From Myxococcales bacterium (GTDB taxonomy: Bacteria; Myxococcota_A; Polyangia; Palsa-1104; JAEUJZ01): a stretch of 64,000 nucleotides of DNA. The position numbers were made by a program, and so were the translations under genes. The notes under the pieces are model-generated. The model saw only the letters and a list, made by a program, of their open reading frames with translations. It was not told where the DNA came from and did no database searches. Shown here piece by piece: positions 12,680-21,780 of the stretch (position 1 is its first letter; each line of letters opens with the position of its first letter). The DNA lies in NCBI GenBank assembly GCA_016794505.1, contig JAEUJZ010000131.1:62001-126000 (forward strand), given 5' to 3'.

Positions 12680-13915
12680 TCACAGGCTGCGGTCGGGGCC
12701 GGCGGCGTCCTCGGGAAGCTCGATGACATCGACGTGGATGATGTCGCTGCGGCCGCGGATCTCGGCAACTAGCTCGGCGCTTGGGCGCGTGCCCAGACGG
12801 ATGCGGGCGCAGGCGGCGCGGGCCCCTTCAAAGATCGTGTTGTGCATCGCTTCGACGTTGATGTTGTGGCGGCGCACGGCACCCAAGACATCGGCCAGGA
12901 CACCGACGCGATCGACGTGACGAATGATGAGCTCGGCGCGGGCGGGAGTGCGACTGGCTGGCAAGACGTTGACGCAGTTGGGTACATCGCCGCTCTGCAC
13001 GAAGGCCGTCACGATGCGCAGCGTCTCGTCGGCGATCGCGGCCTGGGCTTGCTCGGTCGACGCCCCGACATGGTGCGTGCCATAGACGCCAGGCAGTGCG
13101 ACGATGTCGTCGCTGAAGCGGCCCTCGGCTTTGTCCGGCTCGTGATCAAAGACGTCAAGGGCAACGCGCAGTCCCTTTTCTGCGATGGCTCGCCGCAGAG
13201 CCGCGCGATCGACGACTTCGGCGCGGGCCGCGTTGATCAAAAGTGCCTGCGGGCGCAGCGCCGACAGAGCGGCCGCATCGAGCAGGCCTTTGGTCTCGGG
13301 TGAATAGGCGACGTGGATGCTGAGCGCATCGCACTGGCTGCACACCGCCTGCACGCTGGCTTGCGCGCTGACGCCCAGAGCGCGGGCCTTTTCTGGCGAA
13401 AGAGATCGCGACCAAGCGACGATGTTCATGCCCAAGGCACGGGCTCGCACAGCGACGGCTTGGCCGATGGCGCCCAGGCCCAAGAGGCCCAGCGTGCGAC
13501 CGTACAGGCCCTGGGCTCGGCTGTATTCCTTTTTGTTCCAGCTGCCGGCGCGCAGGTCCGCGACTTGGTCGGGAATGCGGCGATCGAGCGAGACCAAGAG
13601 ACCAATGACGAGCTCAGCGACGGCGATGGCGTTTTGACCAGGGCAGTTGGCGACGAACACGCCGCGGCGACTGGCCGCGTCGATGGCGATGGTGTTGACC
13701 CCGGCTCCGGCGCGGACGATCAAGCTGAGCGCGCTCGCCGCCTCGATGGCAGCGGCGCTGACCTGCTTGCTGCGCACGATCAGGATCTGCGTGTCGGCGA
13801 CGACCTTGGGCAGCTCGGAAGCCGCGATCGTCGGCTGGTAATCGACGGAAAGTCCCAGCCGGCGAAAGCCGTCGAGGTGCGCTTCTGAAAAGGCGTCGGC
13901 GACGAGGACCTTCAC
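12680..13915 (-). CDS. serA: D-3-phosphoglycerate dehydrogenase
   Basis: The product has 411 residues. It oxidises 3-phosphoglycerate to 3-phosphohydroxypyruvate with NAD, the first step of serine synthesis. It has the two-part catalytic domain with RAGAGVNTIAIDAA, the Rossmann motif GLLGLGAIGQAVAVRARALGM, catalytic Arg in INAARAEVVD, Glu in FDHEPD, and His in YGTHHVGAST. The C-terminal part (about 325-400) is an ACT domain (RHVDRVGVLADVLGAVRRHNINVEAMHNTIFEG), expected to bind serine for feedback inhibition. Length and domain order match the E. coli-type enzyme of 410 residues. It starts three bases after the stop of an acyl-CoA dehydrogenase gene on the same strand, so the two are co-transcribed. 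Confidence 0.95.
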   Translation of the reverse strand: MKVLVADAFSEAHLDGFRRLGLSVDYQPTIAASELPKVVADTQILIVRSKQVSAAAIEAASALSLIVRAGAGVNTIAIDAASRRGVFVANCPGQNAIAVAELVIGLLVSLDRRIPDQVADLRAGSWNKKEYSRAQGLYGRTLGLLGLGAIGQAVAVRARALGMNIVAWSRSLSPEKARALGVSAQASVQAVCSQCDALSIHVAYSPETKGLLDAAALSALRPQALLINAARAEVVDRAALRRAIAEKGLRVALDVFDHEPDKAEGRFSDDIVALPGVYGTHHVGASTEQAQAAIADETLRIVTAFVQSGDVPNCVNVLPASRTPARAELIIRHVDRVGVLADVLGAVRRHNINVEAMHNTIFEGARAACARIRLGTRPSAELVAEIRGRSDIIHVDVIELPEDAAGPDRSL

Positions 13916-13918
13916 GGC

Positions 13919-15079
13919 CTAGCCCCAGCCCTGCCGCTTCGAGATGATCTCTTTCATGATCTCGCTGGTGCCGCCGCCGATGGTGATCAGGCGAATGTCG
14001 CGGTAATAGCGCGAGATGGGGAACTCGTCGGAATAGCCGAAGCCGCCGTGCGCCTGCAGGCAGCGGTCCGCGACTTTGCAGGCCAGCTCTCCGGCGAACA
14101 GCTTGGCCATGGTGATCTCTTTGACGGCTTCTTCTTTGCGGTTAAACAGGTCGACCGCGCGATAGGTCAGCCAGCGTGCCGCCTCGATCTGCGTCGCCAG
14201 CTCGGCGAAGGTGTGGCGCCAGACCTGGAACTTCAGGATCGGGCGACCAAAGGCGCTGCGCTCGCTGGTGTACTTGATCGTCTCGTCCAGGCACTGCTGC
14301 GCGCCCGCGACGGCGCCCAAGGCCGCGACCAGCCGCTCGCCCTGGAAGTTCATCATGATGTAGTAAAAGCCGGCGTTCTCTTCGCCGAGGAGGTTGCGCA
14401 CCGGGATGCGACAGTCCTCGAACGAAAGCTCGGCGGTGTCCGAGGCGTGGTTGCCGATCTTTTTGATCTTGCGGTTGACCTTGAAGCCCTTGGTGTCTGT
14501 CGGGAACAACACCAGCGAGATGCCGCCATAGCCCGAGCCTTCGGCGCCGGTACGCACGGCCAGAGTGATGAAGTCGGCGCGTGTGCCATTGGTGATCCAG
14601 CACTTGGCGCCGTTGATGACGTACTCGTCGCCGACGCGACGGGCGGTGGTGCGGATCGAGGCGACGTCGCTGCCGCAGTTGGGTTCGCTGACGCCCAAGG
14701 CCGCGATCTTTTCGCCGCGCAGCGCTGGGATCAGGAACTCCTCTTTCTGCTGCCGCGTGCCTAGCTCGCCGATGATCGGCGTCGCCATATCGCTCTGCAC
14801 CATCAGGCCCATGGCCAAGCCAGCGCAGCGTCCGTGGACCAGCGCTTCCGCCCAGGCTGCGCTGTACCAGAAGTCGCCCTTGTCGCCGCCGGCTCCACCG
14901 ACGTCGTCAGGATAGTGAGCGCCCAGGAAGCCCAGCTCGCCGCAGCGCTTGAAGATCTCGCGCGGGAACAGCTCGGCGCGCTCCCACTCGTCGACGTGCG
15001 GCGCGACTTCTTTTTCCAAGAAGCTCTTGACCGAGCGACGGAAGATCTCGTGTTCCTCACGGAAGAAAGTCATCAGCAT
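13919..15079 (-). CDS. Acyl-CoA dehydrogenase (short-chain type)
   Basis: The product has 386 residues from the ATG at 15079 (a second ATG lies six bases later); the frame extends upstream to 15445 but that part does not resemble the family. The size is normal for medium/short-chain acyl-CoA dehydrogenases. Motifs in order are LGVSEPNCGSDVASIRTTA and WITNG (FAD and substrate loop), ERLVAALGAVAGAQQCLDETIKY, AFGRPILKFQVWRHTFAELA, CLQAHGGFGYSDEFPISRYYRDIR and the C-terminal IGGGTSEIMKEIISKR with the probable catalytic Glu. The reaction is FAD-dependent alpha,beta-dehydrogenation of an acyl-CoA; the substrate is not evident. It leads a two-gene unit with serA. No strong ribosome-binding site was found before either ATG. 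Confidence 0.9.
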   Translation of the reverse strand: MLMTFFREEHEIFRRSVKSFLEKEVAPHVDEWERAELFPREIFKRCGELGFLGAHYPDDVGGAGGDKGDFWYSAAWAEALVHGRCAGLAMGLMVQSDMATPIIGELGTRQQKEEFLIPALRGEKIAALGVSEPNCGSDVASIRTTARRVGDEYVINGAKCWITNGTRADFITLAVRTGAEGSGYGGISLVLFPTDTKGFKVNRKIKKIGNHASDTAELSFEDCRIPVRNLLGEENAGFYYIMMNFQGERLVAALGAVAGAQQCLDETIKYTSERSAFGRPILKFQVWRHTFAELATQIEAARWLTYRAVDLFNRKEEAVKEITMAKLFAGELACKVADRCLQAHGGFGYSDEFPISRYYRDIRLITIGGGTSEIMKEIISKRQGWG

Positions 15080-15469
15080 AGAGGCATCAAAGCAAGGTTC
15101 CGGCGGCGCGGTCAACAGCTGGCTTTGCTCGGGGCTTGTTGGAGTGCGCGGGGGCCTGCTCGTTGGCATCCGGTGTTCTCCGCGGGTCGGCTGCGTCCCA
15201 GCCCAGAAAACAAGGGTAGGAATCCGCGCACCCGCCGATTGAATAATGAAAAACTTGTCATGTTGATTGCATTTAATGGGTCTTGAGAAAGAGCCTTCCT
15301 GATATTCTGGCTGCCGGACTTGTCTGATGTTTGCTCTGCACGGGGGTTCTAAGCTGTCAGCTTGCACGCGGGTCGCGGCCATGGGTCGGGCCAATTCGCG
15401 ACATGGCGAGCCGACAGCAGCAGCCATCTCTTGGGGCGAGGACACGGTCCGCCAGAGGGGGATGAGGCC
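15080..15469. other. Divergent intergenic region
   Basis: This gap separates the minus-strand acyl-CoA dehydrogenase from the plus-strand RlpA-like gene. The stretch from about 15235 to 15320 is clearly AT-rich against the surrounding high GC and is the likely promoter zone for both, but no convincing -35/-10 pair was identified. Open frames here are extensions of neighbours and have no family features. Confidence 0.4.
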
Positions 15470-16117
15470 ATGACACTGCTGCTCGCTCTGTCGTTGCTGT
15501 CGGCGATGAAGTCAGGGAATGCCTCGCGCTATGGCTACGCGGGCGACCCATACGACAACGTGGGGACCTTTGCCTGCCGCCGGCAGCTTGAGGCTCGCTA
15601 TGGCAGCCGCGGCTTTGAGTACATGCGCAACCACGGCGTCGCGCATCGCACGCTGCCCTGCGGTACGCGCATCGGGGTCTGCTTGGCCCGCACCGGTCTC
15701 TGCACAACGGCGTTTGTCGTCGACCGTGGGCCCTGGGGTGCGCTGAACCGCAAAGGGGAATGGCACGTCCGCACCGGCCGACTGGCCGCCGGGGAACACT
15801 ATCGCGGCGAGCTCGACATGCTGCCGGGGACGTACACCGCGCTGGGCTTGGTTGGCATCGAGCGCGTCGTTCTGTGGAACATCACCGAAGGCTACGGCGC
15901 GCCGCCCGATGCCCCGACGGAGCCGCCGGTCTATCCGCCGCTGCGTCCGGCCGATCCGGTTCGCCGTCTGTCGCATGCCCCGGTGCGCATCGCGGCGTTG
16001 GTTGGAGCGTCGGTGTTTCCGCCGCTACGCCTTGGCGACTCGACACCCGCGCACACCCCGTCGCTGTTTGTGCAGCTTGACCCGCCCCGCTTCGCGCCCT
16101 ATCCACCGATTCGCTAG
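15470..16117 (+). CDS. RlpA-like double-psi beta-barrel exported protein
   Basis: The product has 215 residues from the ATG at 15470, which has GATGAGG before it; the frame extends to 15362 without family features. A short hydrophobic N-terminus (MTLLLALSLLSA) suggests export. Residues about 17-105 fit the RlpA-like double-psi barrel: ASRYGYAGDPYDN at the start, AHRTLPCGTRIGVCL in the middle and FVVDRGPWGAL at the end, the last matching the VNDRGPF signature with its conserved Asp. RlpA proteins are lytic transglycosylases that cut naked glycan strands, although many relatives only bind. Six cysteines are not typical of RlpA. The tail is Pro-rich and low-complexity. There is no SPOR domain and no lipobox. 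Confidence 0.75.
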   Translation: MTLLLALSLLSAMKSGNASRYGYAGDPYDNVGTFACRRQLEARYGSRGFEYMRNHGVAHRTLPCGTRIGVCLARTGLCTTAFVVDRGPWGALNRKGEWHVRTGRLAAGEHYRGELDMLPGTYTALGLVGIERVVLWNITEGYGAPPDAPTEPPVYPPLRPADPVRRLSHAPVRIAALVGASVFPPLRLGDSTPAHTPSLFVQLDPPRFAPYPPIR

Positions 16118-16312
16118 GCCGCTGTCCGTCCGCTCGCTCGCCACAGACTGCTGATCCGTGGGTCCGTCCGGGCCTGCTTCCGGCTTGTCCCCGTCGCTGC
16201 GCGCTGCGCGTTGGCGAGCCATGGACGCGCCGTGACACAGAAGTTTGCGTCCGGCCCTGCGCTTGGGCTTTACTGACCGTTTCCCACTTTCACATAGGGC
16301 ATAGGCCTCCTC

Positions 16313-17650
16313 ATGAGCTCGCTTTCATACAACCCCGTCGACATCATCCGTCGCAAGCGCGACGGCAAGGTGCTGTCGGGGGAAGAGATCGCCCATTTCG
16401 TCGCCGATTACAGTCGCGGCGCGATTCCCGACTACCAAGCCTCGGCGCTTTTGATGGCCATCTTCTTTTCCGGTCTTTCCGAGAGTGAGCTCGTCGCGCT
16501 GACCGAGTCGATGCTGCACTCGGGCGAGGTGCTCGACCTGTCTGAGATACCCGGCATCAAGGTCGACAAACACTCGACGGGGGGCGTTGGCGACAAGGTC
16601 TCATTGCACTTGGCACCGACGGTGGCGGCCTGTGGCGTGCGCGTGCCCATGATCTCGGGCCGGGGCCTGGGGCACTCGGGCGGGACGCTGGACAAGCTCG
16701 AATCGATCCCCGGCTTCTCGACGGGCCTTTCGACCGAGGAGTTTCGCACCGTGCTGCGCCGCACCGGCCTGTCCTTGATCGGCCAGACCGAGACGCTGGT
16801 GCCAGCCGACAAGCTGCTGTATGCGCTGCGCGATGTCACCGCTACCGTCGAGTCGATTCCGCTGATCGCGGCGTCGATCATGAGCAAGAAGCTAGCCGAG
16901 GGGATCGATGGCTTGGTCCTCGACGTCAAGGTCGGCAGCGGCGCCTTCATGAAGACACGCGAGGCCGCGACGAAGCTAGCCGCTACGCTGGTGGCGATCG
17001 GCCGCCGCGCAGGCAAGCACGTGACGGCGTTTCTGACCGATATGGATCAGCCCCTGGGCCGCTATGTCGGCAACGCTGCCGAGGTCAATGAGTCGTTGGC
17101 CGTGTTGCGCGGCGAGGGCCCGGCAGACCTGACCGAGCTAAACCGCGTCCTCGGTGCCGAGATGCTGCGCATGGCCGGTGTGTGCAGCAGCGAAGCCGAC
17201 GCATTTTCGCGCATCGAGCACGCGATCATAAGCGGCGAAGCCCTGGCACGACTGCAGCGCTGCGCCGCGATGCAGGGGGCGCTCGTCGATCTGCGCGATC
17301 CCAACGAGCCGTGGCTGTTTGACAACCTGCACACCGGGGCGCAGACCCTGCTCGCGCCCGCGTCGGGCTATGTGCAGCGCATGGACGCCGAGGCCGTGGG
17401 CTTCGCGGGCGTGGCCTTGCGGGCCGGCCGCGAGCGCAAAGAAGACACGATCGATCCGGCCGCGTATATATACCTGGATCGCAAAGTCGGCGAGGCGGTG
17501 ACGGCCGGTCAGCCGCTCTGCCACTTTGCGGGGGCGGCCGATCTACCCAAGGACCGCATCGAGCGCGCCCGCAGCCTGCTTTCGGACGCGTACGTCATCG
17601 GTCCCAGCCCAACCCCGGCGCGTCCCCTGATCTTGGATGTGCTGCGATGA
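16313..17650 (+). CDS. deoA: Thymidine/pyrimidine nucleoside phosphorylase
   Basis: The product has 445 residues. It cleaves pyrimidine (deoxy)nucleosides with phosphate to the free base and (deoxy)ribose-1-phosphate. The family signature is complete: S115-GRGLGHSGGTLDKLE, the phosphate-binding KHSTGGVGDKVSL from K86, and VLDVKVGSGAFM. The C-terminal alpha/beta domain ends normally. Whether it is thymidine-specific or accepts uridine cannot be told. It is the first gene of a salvage operon; its TGA overlaps the ATG of an alternative start of the purine phosphorylase. Confidence 0.95.
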   Translation: MSSLSYNPVDIIRRKRDGKVLSGEEIAHFVADYSRGAIPDYQASALLMAIFFSGLSESELVALTESMLHSGEVLDLSEIPGIKVDKHSTGGVGDKVSLHLAPTVAACGVRVPMISGRGLGHSGGTLDKLESIPGFSTGLSTEEFRTVLRRTGLSLIGQTETLVPADKLLYALRDVTATVESIPLIAASIMSKKLAEGIDGLVLDVKVGSGAFMKTREAATKLAATLVAIGRRAGKHVTAFLTDMDQPLGRYVGNAAEVNESLAVLRGEGPADLTELNRVLGAEMLRMAGVCSSEADAFSRIEHAIISGEALARLQRCAAMQGALVDLRDPNEPWLFDNLHTGAQTLLAPASGYVQRMDAEAVGFAGVALRAGRERKEDTIDPAAYIYLDRKVGEAVTAGQPLCHFAGAADLPKDRIERARSLLSDAYVIGPSPTPARPLILDVLR

Positions 17651-17664
17651 AAGGAGAGCCTGCC

Positions 17665-18567
17665 ATGAATCAGCCGTCCGCGACCGCTGCCGCCGTAGAC
17701 GCCGCGGCGGGACGCATCCGCGCGTTTATGGGTCCCGCTGCTCGACCTAAGGTGGCGCTGGTCTTGGGCTCGGGTCTGGGGGACTACGCCGAGCGCCTCG
17801 AAGGAGCGCGCAGCATCGCGTATGACCAGATTGGCTTTCCGTCGTCGGGGGTCGTCGGTCACAAGGGGCAGCTCGTATACGGCCGGCCGCCAGGCAGCCG
17901 CGTCGAGGTGCTGGCCATGCAAGGCCGCATCCACGCGTATGAAGGGCACAGCTTGCAGACGGTGGTCTTGCCGGTGCGGGCACTGGTGCGAGCTGGCTGC
18001 GAAGTCGTGCTGCTCACCAACGCGGCCGGGGCCATCGCGTCGGGTCTAGCGCCGGGCCAGCTTGTGCTGCTGCGCGATCACCTGAACTTGATGGGGGACT
18101 CGCCGCTGCGGGGGCCTAACGATGCCAACTTTGGCCCGCGCTTCCCCGATATGACCGTCGTGTATGACCGCGCGCTGCGCAGCTTGGCCGAGCGCGTCGC
18201 GGCGGCCTGCATGATGGTCCTGCCAAGCGGTGTCTATGCCGGCTGCTTGGGCCCCCAGTACGAGACGCCCGCCGAGATTCGGATGCTGCGGGCTTTGGGC
18301 GCTGATCTGGTGGGCATGTCGACGGTGCCTGAGGCCATTTCAGCCCGCCACATGGGGGCTCGCGTCTTGGGGATTAGCTGTGTCACCAACCTGGCCGCCG
18401 GCATCAGCGCGCAGCCGCTTTCGCACGACGAAGTAACCGAGACCGCGGCCCATGCCCGCGCTGGTTTTGTCCGCTTGCTCGACGGCATTTTGGCCGAGAT
18501 CGACGGCGAGCTGTCACCGTCTGAGGCAACGAGCGATTCGTGCGGAAAGTCGACAGACCATGGCTGA
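17665..18567 (+). CDS. punA: Purine nucleoside phosphorylase
   Basis: The product has 300 residues from the ATG at 17665, which has AAAGGAG just before it; an ATG at 17647 overlapping the previous stop is less likely. It phosphorolyses inosine and guanosine (trimeric, eukaryote-like class). Signature blocks are VLGSGLGDYAE, GHKGQLVYG, GRIHAYEGH, LTNAAG, CLGPQYETPAEIRML (base-contacting Glu), GADLVGMSTVPEAISARH and CVTNLAAG with the purine-binding Asn. Membership and length are clear. It overlaps cdd by eight bases, indicating one transcript. Confidence 0.95.
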   Translation: MNQPSATAAAVDAAAGRIRAFMGPAARPKVALVLGSGLGDYAERLEGARSIAYDQIGFPSSGVVGHKGQLVYGRPPGSRVEVLAMQGRIHAYEGHSLQTVVLPVRALVRAGCEVVLLTNAAGAIASGLAPGQLVLLRDHLNLMGDSPLRGPNDANFGPRFPDMTVVYDRALRSLAERVAAACMMVLPSGVYAGCLGPQYETPAEIRMLRALGADLVGMSTVPEAISARHMGARVLGISCVTNLAAGISAQPLSHDEVTETAAHARAGFVRLLDGILAEIDGELSPSEATSDSCGKSTDHG

Positions 18568-19081
18568 ATCAAGCGAAGCGTGCGTCAGTCAGCTGTCGTC
18601 CGAGCTTGCCGAGCTTGTGCAGCGAGCGCAGGCTGCGCGGGCCTTGGCGTATGCGCCGTATTCGCAGTTTTTGGTCGGTGCTGCGGTGCGAACCAGCGAC
18701 GGGCGAGTGTTTTCCGGGGCCAATGTCGAAAATGCATCCTATGGCCTTTCGGTGTGCGCCGAGCGCAGCGCGGTTCTGGCGGCTGTGCTGGCTGGCTCGC
18801 GCGAGCTAGCGGCCATTGCCGTCTGCACCGAGCTGTCGCCGCCGGCTGCTCCCTGCGGCATGTGTCGACAGACGCTGGCCGAGTTCAGCGCAGACTGTCC
18901 AGTTGTGCTGTGCGGGCCGCGTGGTCTAGACGGGGAAGTGCTGGTGATGCGCCTGCGCGAGCTCTTGCCGCGGGCCTTCGTTCCTTCGACACTGCATGCC
19001 TTTACCGAGGCGCTGGGCAGTCAGTCAGATACCCAGCCGGTGCCCAAATCGGATGATCAGGATGTCCAGACCGGCCGCTAA
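18560..19081 (+). CDS. cdd: Cytidine deaminase
   Basis: The product has 173 residues from the ATG at 18560, which overlaps the end of punA. It hydrolyses cytidine or deoxycytidine to the uridine form. The zinc site is complete: C66-A-E68, where the Glu is the proton shuttle, and P98-C99-G-M-C102. YAPYSQFLVGAAV and FSGANVENASYGLSVCAERSA are family landmarks. The tail after residue 135 is about 25 residues longer than usual and overlaps the next gene's start. In this operon it feeds uridine to the pyrimidine phosphorylase. Confidence 0.95.
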   Translation: MAESSEACVSQLSSELAELVQRAQAARALAYAPYSQFLVGAAVRTSDGRVFSGANVENASYGLSVCAERSAVLAAVLAGSRELAAIAVCTELSPPAAPCGMCRQTLAEFSADCPVVLCGPRGLDGEVLVMRLRELLPRAFVPSTLHAFTEALGSQSDTQPVPKSDDQDVQTGR

Positions 19082-20441
19082 CCCTGGCGCGTACCTGCTG
19101 CGCGGCGGAGTGTTGCTTCCTGTCGTCGGGGAAGCACCCTTCGGAGCAGGCGATATCCTGGTTCAAAATGGCTGCATCGCTGCGCTTGGGGACGCGCTGC
19201 AGGCGCCGCCCGATGCGACGGTGATTGACTGCCGCGAGGGCATCATCCTGCCCGGCTTGGTGCAGGCGCATATCCACCTGTGTCAGACCCTGTGCCGCGG
19301 TCGTGCCGACGATCTGCGCTTGCTGGACTGGCTGCGTCTGCGCGTGCTGCCCTATGAAGCCGCGCTGTCCGAAGCGGACATCACTCTGGCCGCCCAGCTC
19401 GCCTGCGCCGAGCTTTTGCTTTCGGGCACCACCGCGATCTTGGACATGGGCACGGTGCGTCACCAGGACGCGCTGTGTCAGGCCGTGGCAGCCAGCGGCC
19501 TGCGAGCCACCGTCGGAAAAGCCATGATGGATCACGGCGACGACGTGCCGGCGCCGCTGCGCGAGACCACGGGCGAGTCGCTGGCCGAGTCCGATGCACT
19601 GTGTCAGCGCTGGCATGGAGCGGCCGACGGGCGCCTGCACTATGCGTATGCTCCGCGCTTTGTGTTGTCGTGCAGCGATGCCTTGCTGCGCGGCGTGGCT
19701 GAGCGCTTGGCGTCGGCAGGTCCAGCGACTGGCGGGATCCGGCCGCGACTGCACACGCACGCCTCGGAACAGCTAGACGAAGTGGCGGTGGTGCGGGCGC
19801 GCTATGGCCAGGGCAATGTCGATGCCTTGGCTGCGCTGGGTCTGTCGGGACCCCAGGCGGTTCTGGCGCACTGCGTTCACCTCGACGAGGGCGAGATCGC
19901 GCGCATAGCCCAGCAGGGCACGCACGTCGCGCACTGTCCTTCGTCGAACCTCAAGCTCGGCTCAGGCATTGCCAAGGTCGTCGAGCTGTTGGATGCCGGC
20001 ATCAATGTTGCGCTGGGTGCCGACGGAGCCCCGTGCAGCAATCGGCTGGACGGGCTGGGAGAGCTGCGCTTGGCGGCGCTGCTGCAAAAAGGCCGCCTGG
20101 GTCCCACGGCGCTGCCGGCGGCGCGGGCCCTAGCTATGGCGACGCTGGGCGGAGCCAAAGCGCTGGGTCTGCAGGATCGCATCGGCAGCCTACATGTGGG
20201 CAAGCGCGCTGACTTGCTGGTCGTCTCTCGTCGTGGGGTGGGTCTGCTGCCCGAGCACGCCGCGGACTCGCAGGTGGTCTATGCCGCCAGTGCCCAAGAT
20301 GTGCGGCACGTGCTGGTCGATGGTCGCTGGCTGGTTGCCGACGGTCAGCTTCGTCCCGAGACGGGCCTTGATGTCGAGCGCCTGCGCGCCCTGGCCCACG
20401 AGCGCATGCCGACGCTCTTGCGACGCGCCGGCTTGGCGTAG
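19053..20441 (+). CDS. Amidohydrolase, MTA/SAH/deoxyadenosine-deaminase-like
   Basis: The product has 462 residues from the ATG at 19053; another ATG lies at 19062, and both overlap the end of cdd. It is a metal-dependent deaminase of the amidohydrolase superfamily. The metal motif H73-x-H75 is in LVQAHIHLCQTLCRGRADDL, followed by LLDWLRLRVLP, a layout shared by S-adenosylhomocysteine, methylthioadenosine and 5'-deoxyadenosine deaminases and chlorohydrolases. Other landmarks are LHTHASEQ, LAHCVHLD, HCPSSNLKLGSG and the metal-binding Asp in ALGADGAPCSNRLD. Its operon context makes a nucleoside deaminase (adenosine-type or guanine) likely. Guanine deaminase is the main alternative. Confidence 0.85.
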   Translation: MIRMSRPAANPGAYLLRGGVLLPVVGEAPFGAGDILVQNGCIAALGDALQAPPDATVIDCREGIILPGLVQAHIHLCQTLCRGRADDLRLLDWLRLRVLPYEAALSEADITLAAQLACAELLLSGTTAILDMGTVRHQDALCQAVAASGLRATVGKAMMDHGDDVPAPLRETTGESLAESDALCQRWHGAADGRLHYAYAPRFVLSCSDALLRGVAERLASAGPATGGIRPRLHTHASEQLDEVAVVRARYGQGNVDALAALGLSGPQAVLAHCVHLDEGEIARIAQQGTHVAHCPSSNLKLGSGIAKVVELLDAGINVALGADGAPCSNRLDGLGELRLAALLQKGRLGPTALPAARALAMATLGGAKALGLQDRIGSLHVGKRADLLVVSRRGVGLLPEHAADSQVVYAASAQDVRHVLVDGRWLVADGQLRPETGLDVERLRALAHERMPTLLRRAGLA

Positions 20442-20456
20442 CGTGGAGCGTTGCGT

Positions 20457-21305
20457 CTAGTTGGCGCCGCTGGCTGAGCTTCGCACCGGCAAGACGGTGA
20501 TGCCGGTCCGTGGGCAGCCATCGCGGACCGTGGCCGAGCAACTCTGTGGCCTAAAGTCTTTGCTGTAACAGATGCGCACTTCGCGCAGCATGGGCCCACG
20601 GCAATAGACGGCGATGCTATCGGGAAGCAGGCTGGGGTTTTCCTGCATCAGCTCTTGCCGCAGCTCAGCGACGGTGGTGGCGACGGGCTCGCCGGGATGC
20701 TGATAGCGGGCGGGAATGCGCAGGCCCGAAAATAGCGACTCGGCCTGGGCGAAATAGCGCTCGGGGCTCAGGCCGCTGCAGGTGCCGTGCTTTTGCCACT
20801 CGTGCTGCACCAAGCGTGGGCTGGGCATGATGCGCAGCATGCGCTGCACCAGGGTCGCATCGGGAGCCGTCCCGACGGTACACGACTCGGGATAGCCGCG
20901 CGCACTGTACTGGGGCCACAGGCCATGCAGCACAAAGCCGAACGCGACCCCGACCCCGCACTGTGGATCGTCGGGACGCGCTTGCTTGCCGCGGGTCGCG
21001 CAGAACTGCGGCGACCAGGACAGCGAAAGGACGTAATAGTCAAACTGCCCCGGCACATGCCCGCCTGCGACGGGACCTTGTTGACCTTCATCCCCCGCCT
21101 CGTTCGGCTCGCCTGGCTCGGGACCGGCCTGTGGCGCGCCGCCCGTCGTCGACAGGCGCGGCGTGGTGGTGTCTTGCCGGTTGCTGGTGGGGCTGGGACA
21201 GGCGGCAAGTCCCCAGACTGCGAAAGAAACGATCGCGGCGCTCGTTACGCGCAGCCAGCCAGCCACCTTGGTTCCTGCGTCCTGCCTCACGAAGCACCTC
21301 CACAA
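20457..21305 (-). CDS. Lipoprotein ribonuclease T2
   Basis: The product has 282 residues. It cuts RNA endonucleolytically through a 2',3'-cyclic phosphate. Both catalytic motifs are present: CAS I FVLHGLWPQ with H127, and CAS II EWQKHGTCSG with E169, K172 and H173. The N-terminal signal ends in a lipobox, GLAAC, so C36 is the predicted lipid anchor, followed by a Pro/Gly linker to about residue 85. The enzyme would thus act in the periplasm or on the cell surface, perhaps to harvest RNA. It converges on the nucleoside-salvage operon with only 15 bases between, an arrangement that fits RNA to nucleoside to base scavenging. RNase T2 in bacteria is usually secreted free, so the lipid anchor is worth noting. 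Confidence 0.93.
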   Translation of the reverse strand: MWRCFVRQDAGTKVAGWLRVTSAAIVSFAVWGLAACPSPTSNRQDTTTPRLSTTGGAPQAGPEPGEPNEAGDEGQQGPVAGGHVPGQFDYYVLSLSWSPQFCATRGKQARPDDPQCGVGVAFGFVLHGLWPQYSARGYPESCTVGTAPDATLVQRMLRIMPSPRLVQHEWQKHGTCSGLSPERYFAQAESLFSGLRIPARYQHPGEPVATTVAELRQELMQENPSLLPDSIAVYCRGPMLREVRICYSKDFRPQSCSATVRDGCPRTGITVLPVRSSASGAN

Positions 21306-21520
21306 GAGCGAGGCTCGATCTTATCGCAGCCGCGTCGGCGCAGGCTCCTGTTCCCATGGAGCCCTGGTCTACGTCGCGTCACCGACGGACCCTGGACAGG
21401 ACACCACACAGCCGGGCTCGCGTTGCGCATTTGCTGGTCCGGTCCTGCTCCCCCACGCAGCAAGTCCCGAGCTGCGGTGCCAAAGCTCGCCTTAGGCGCA
21501 GGACCGCAGCGTGAATTTAG

Positions 21521-21593
21521 GGTGAGTGAAGGGGTTCGAACCCTCGACGACCGGAGTCACAGTCCGGTGCTCTACCAGCTGAGCTACACTCAC
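21521..21593 (-). tRNA. tRNA-His (anticodon GTG)
   Basis: On the minus strand the acceptor stem pairs GTGAGTG (complement of 21587-21593) with CACTCAC (complement of 21522-21528). The D arm is GCTC-AGCTGGTA-GAGC, the anticodon stem CCGGA/TCCGG encloses CTGTGAC with anticodon GTG, and the T arm has TTCGAAC. The base before position 1 is G (complement of 21594) and the discriminator is C, the G-1:C73 pair that identifies histidine tRNAs. CCA is not encoded. Confidence 0.97.
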
Positions 21594-21780
21594 CACAGCG
21601 CCACAGATGTATAGGGCAGAGGCTTTTCTCTGCCAAGAAAAAAGTGTGCGGAGTTTGCTCAACATGTCACGTCGCCATCCGACTGCCAGCGCCTCGCCTG
21701 CGTCGTCTGATTTCTCGCAACCACCTCGCGTTGAACCGGCGGCGCACGCCGCGGCTCTGTCCCCGCGCAGTGTCGTAGCG

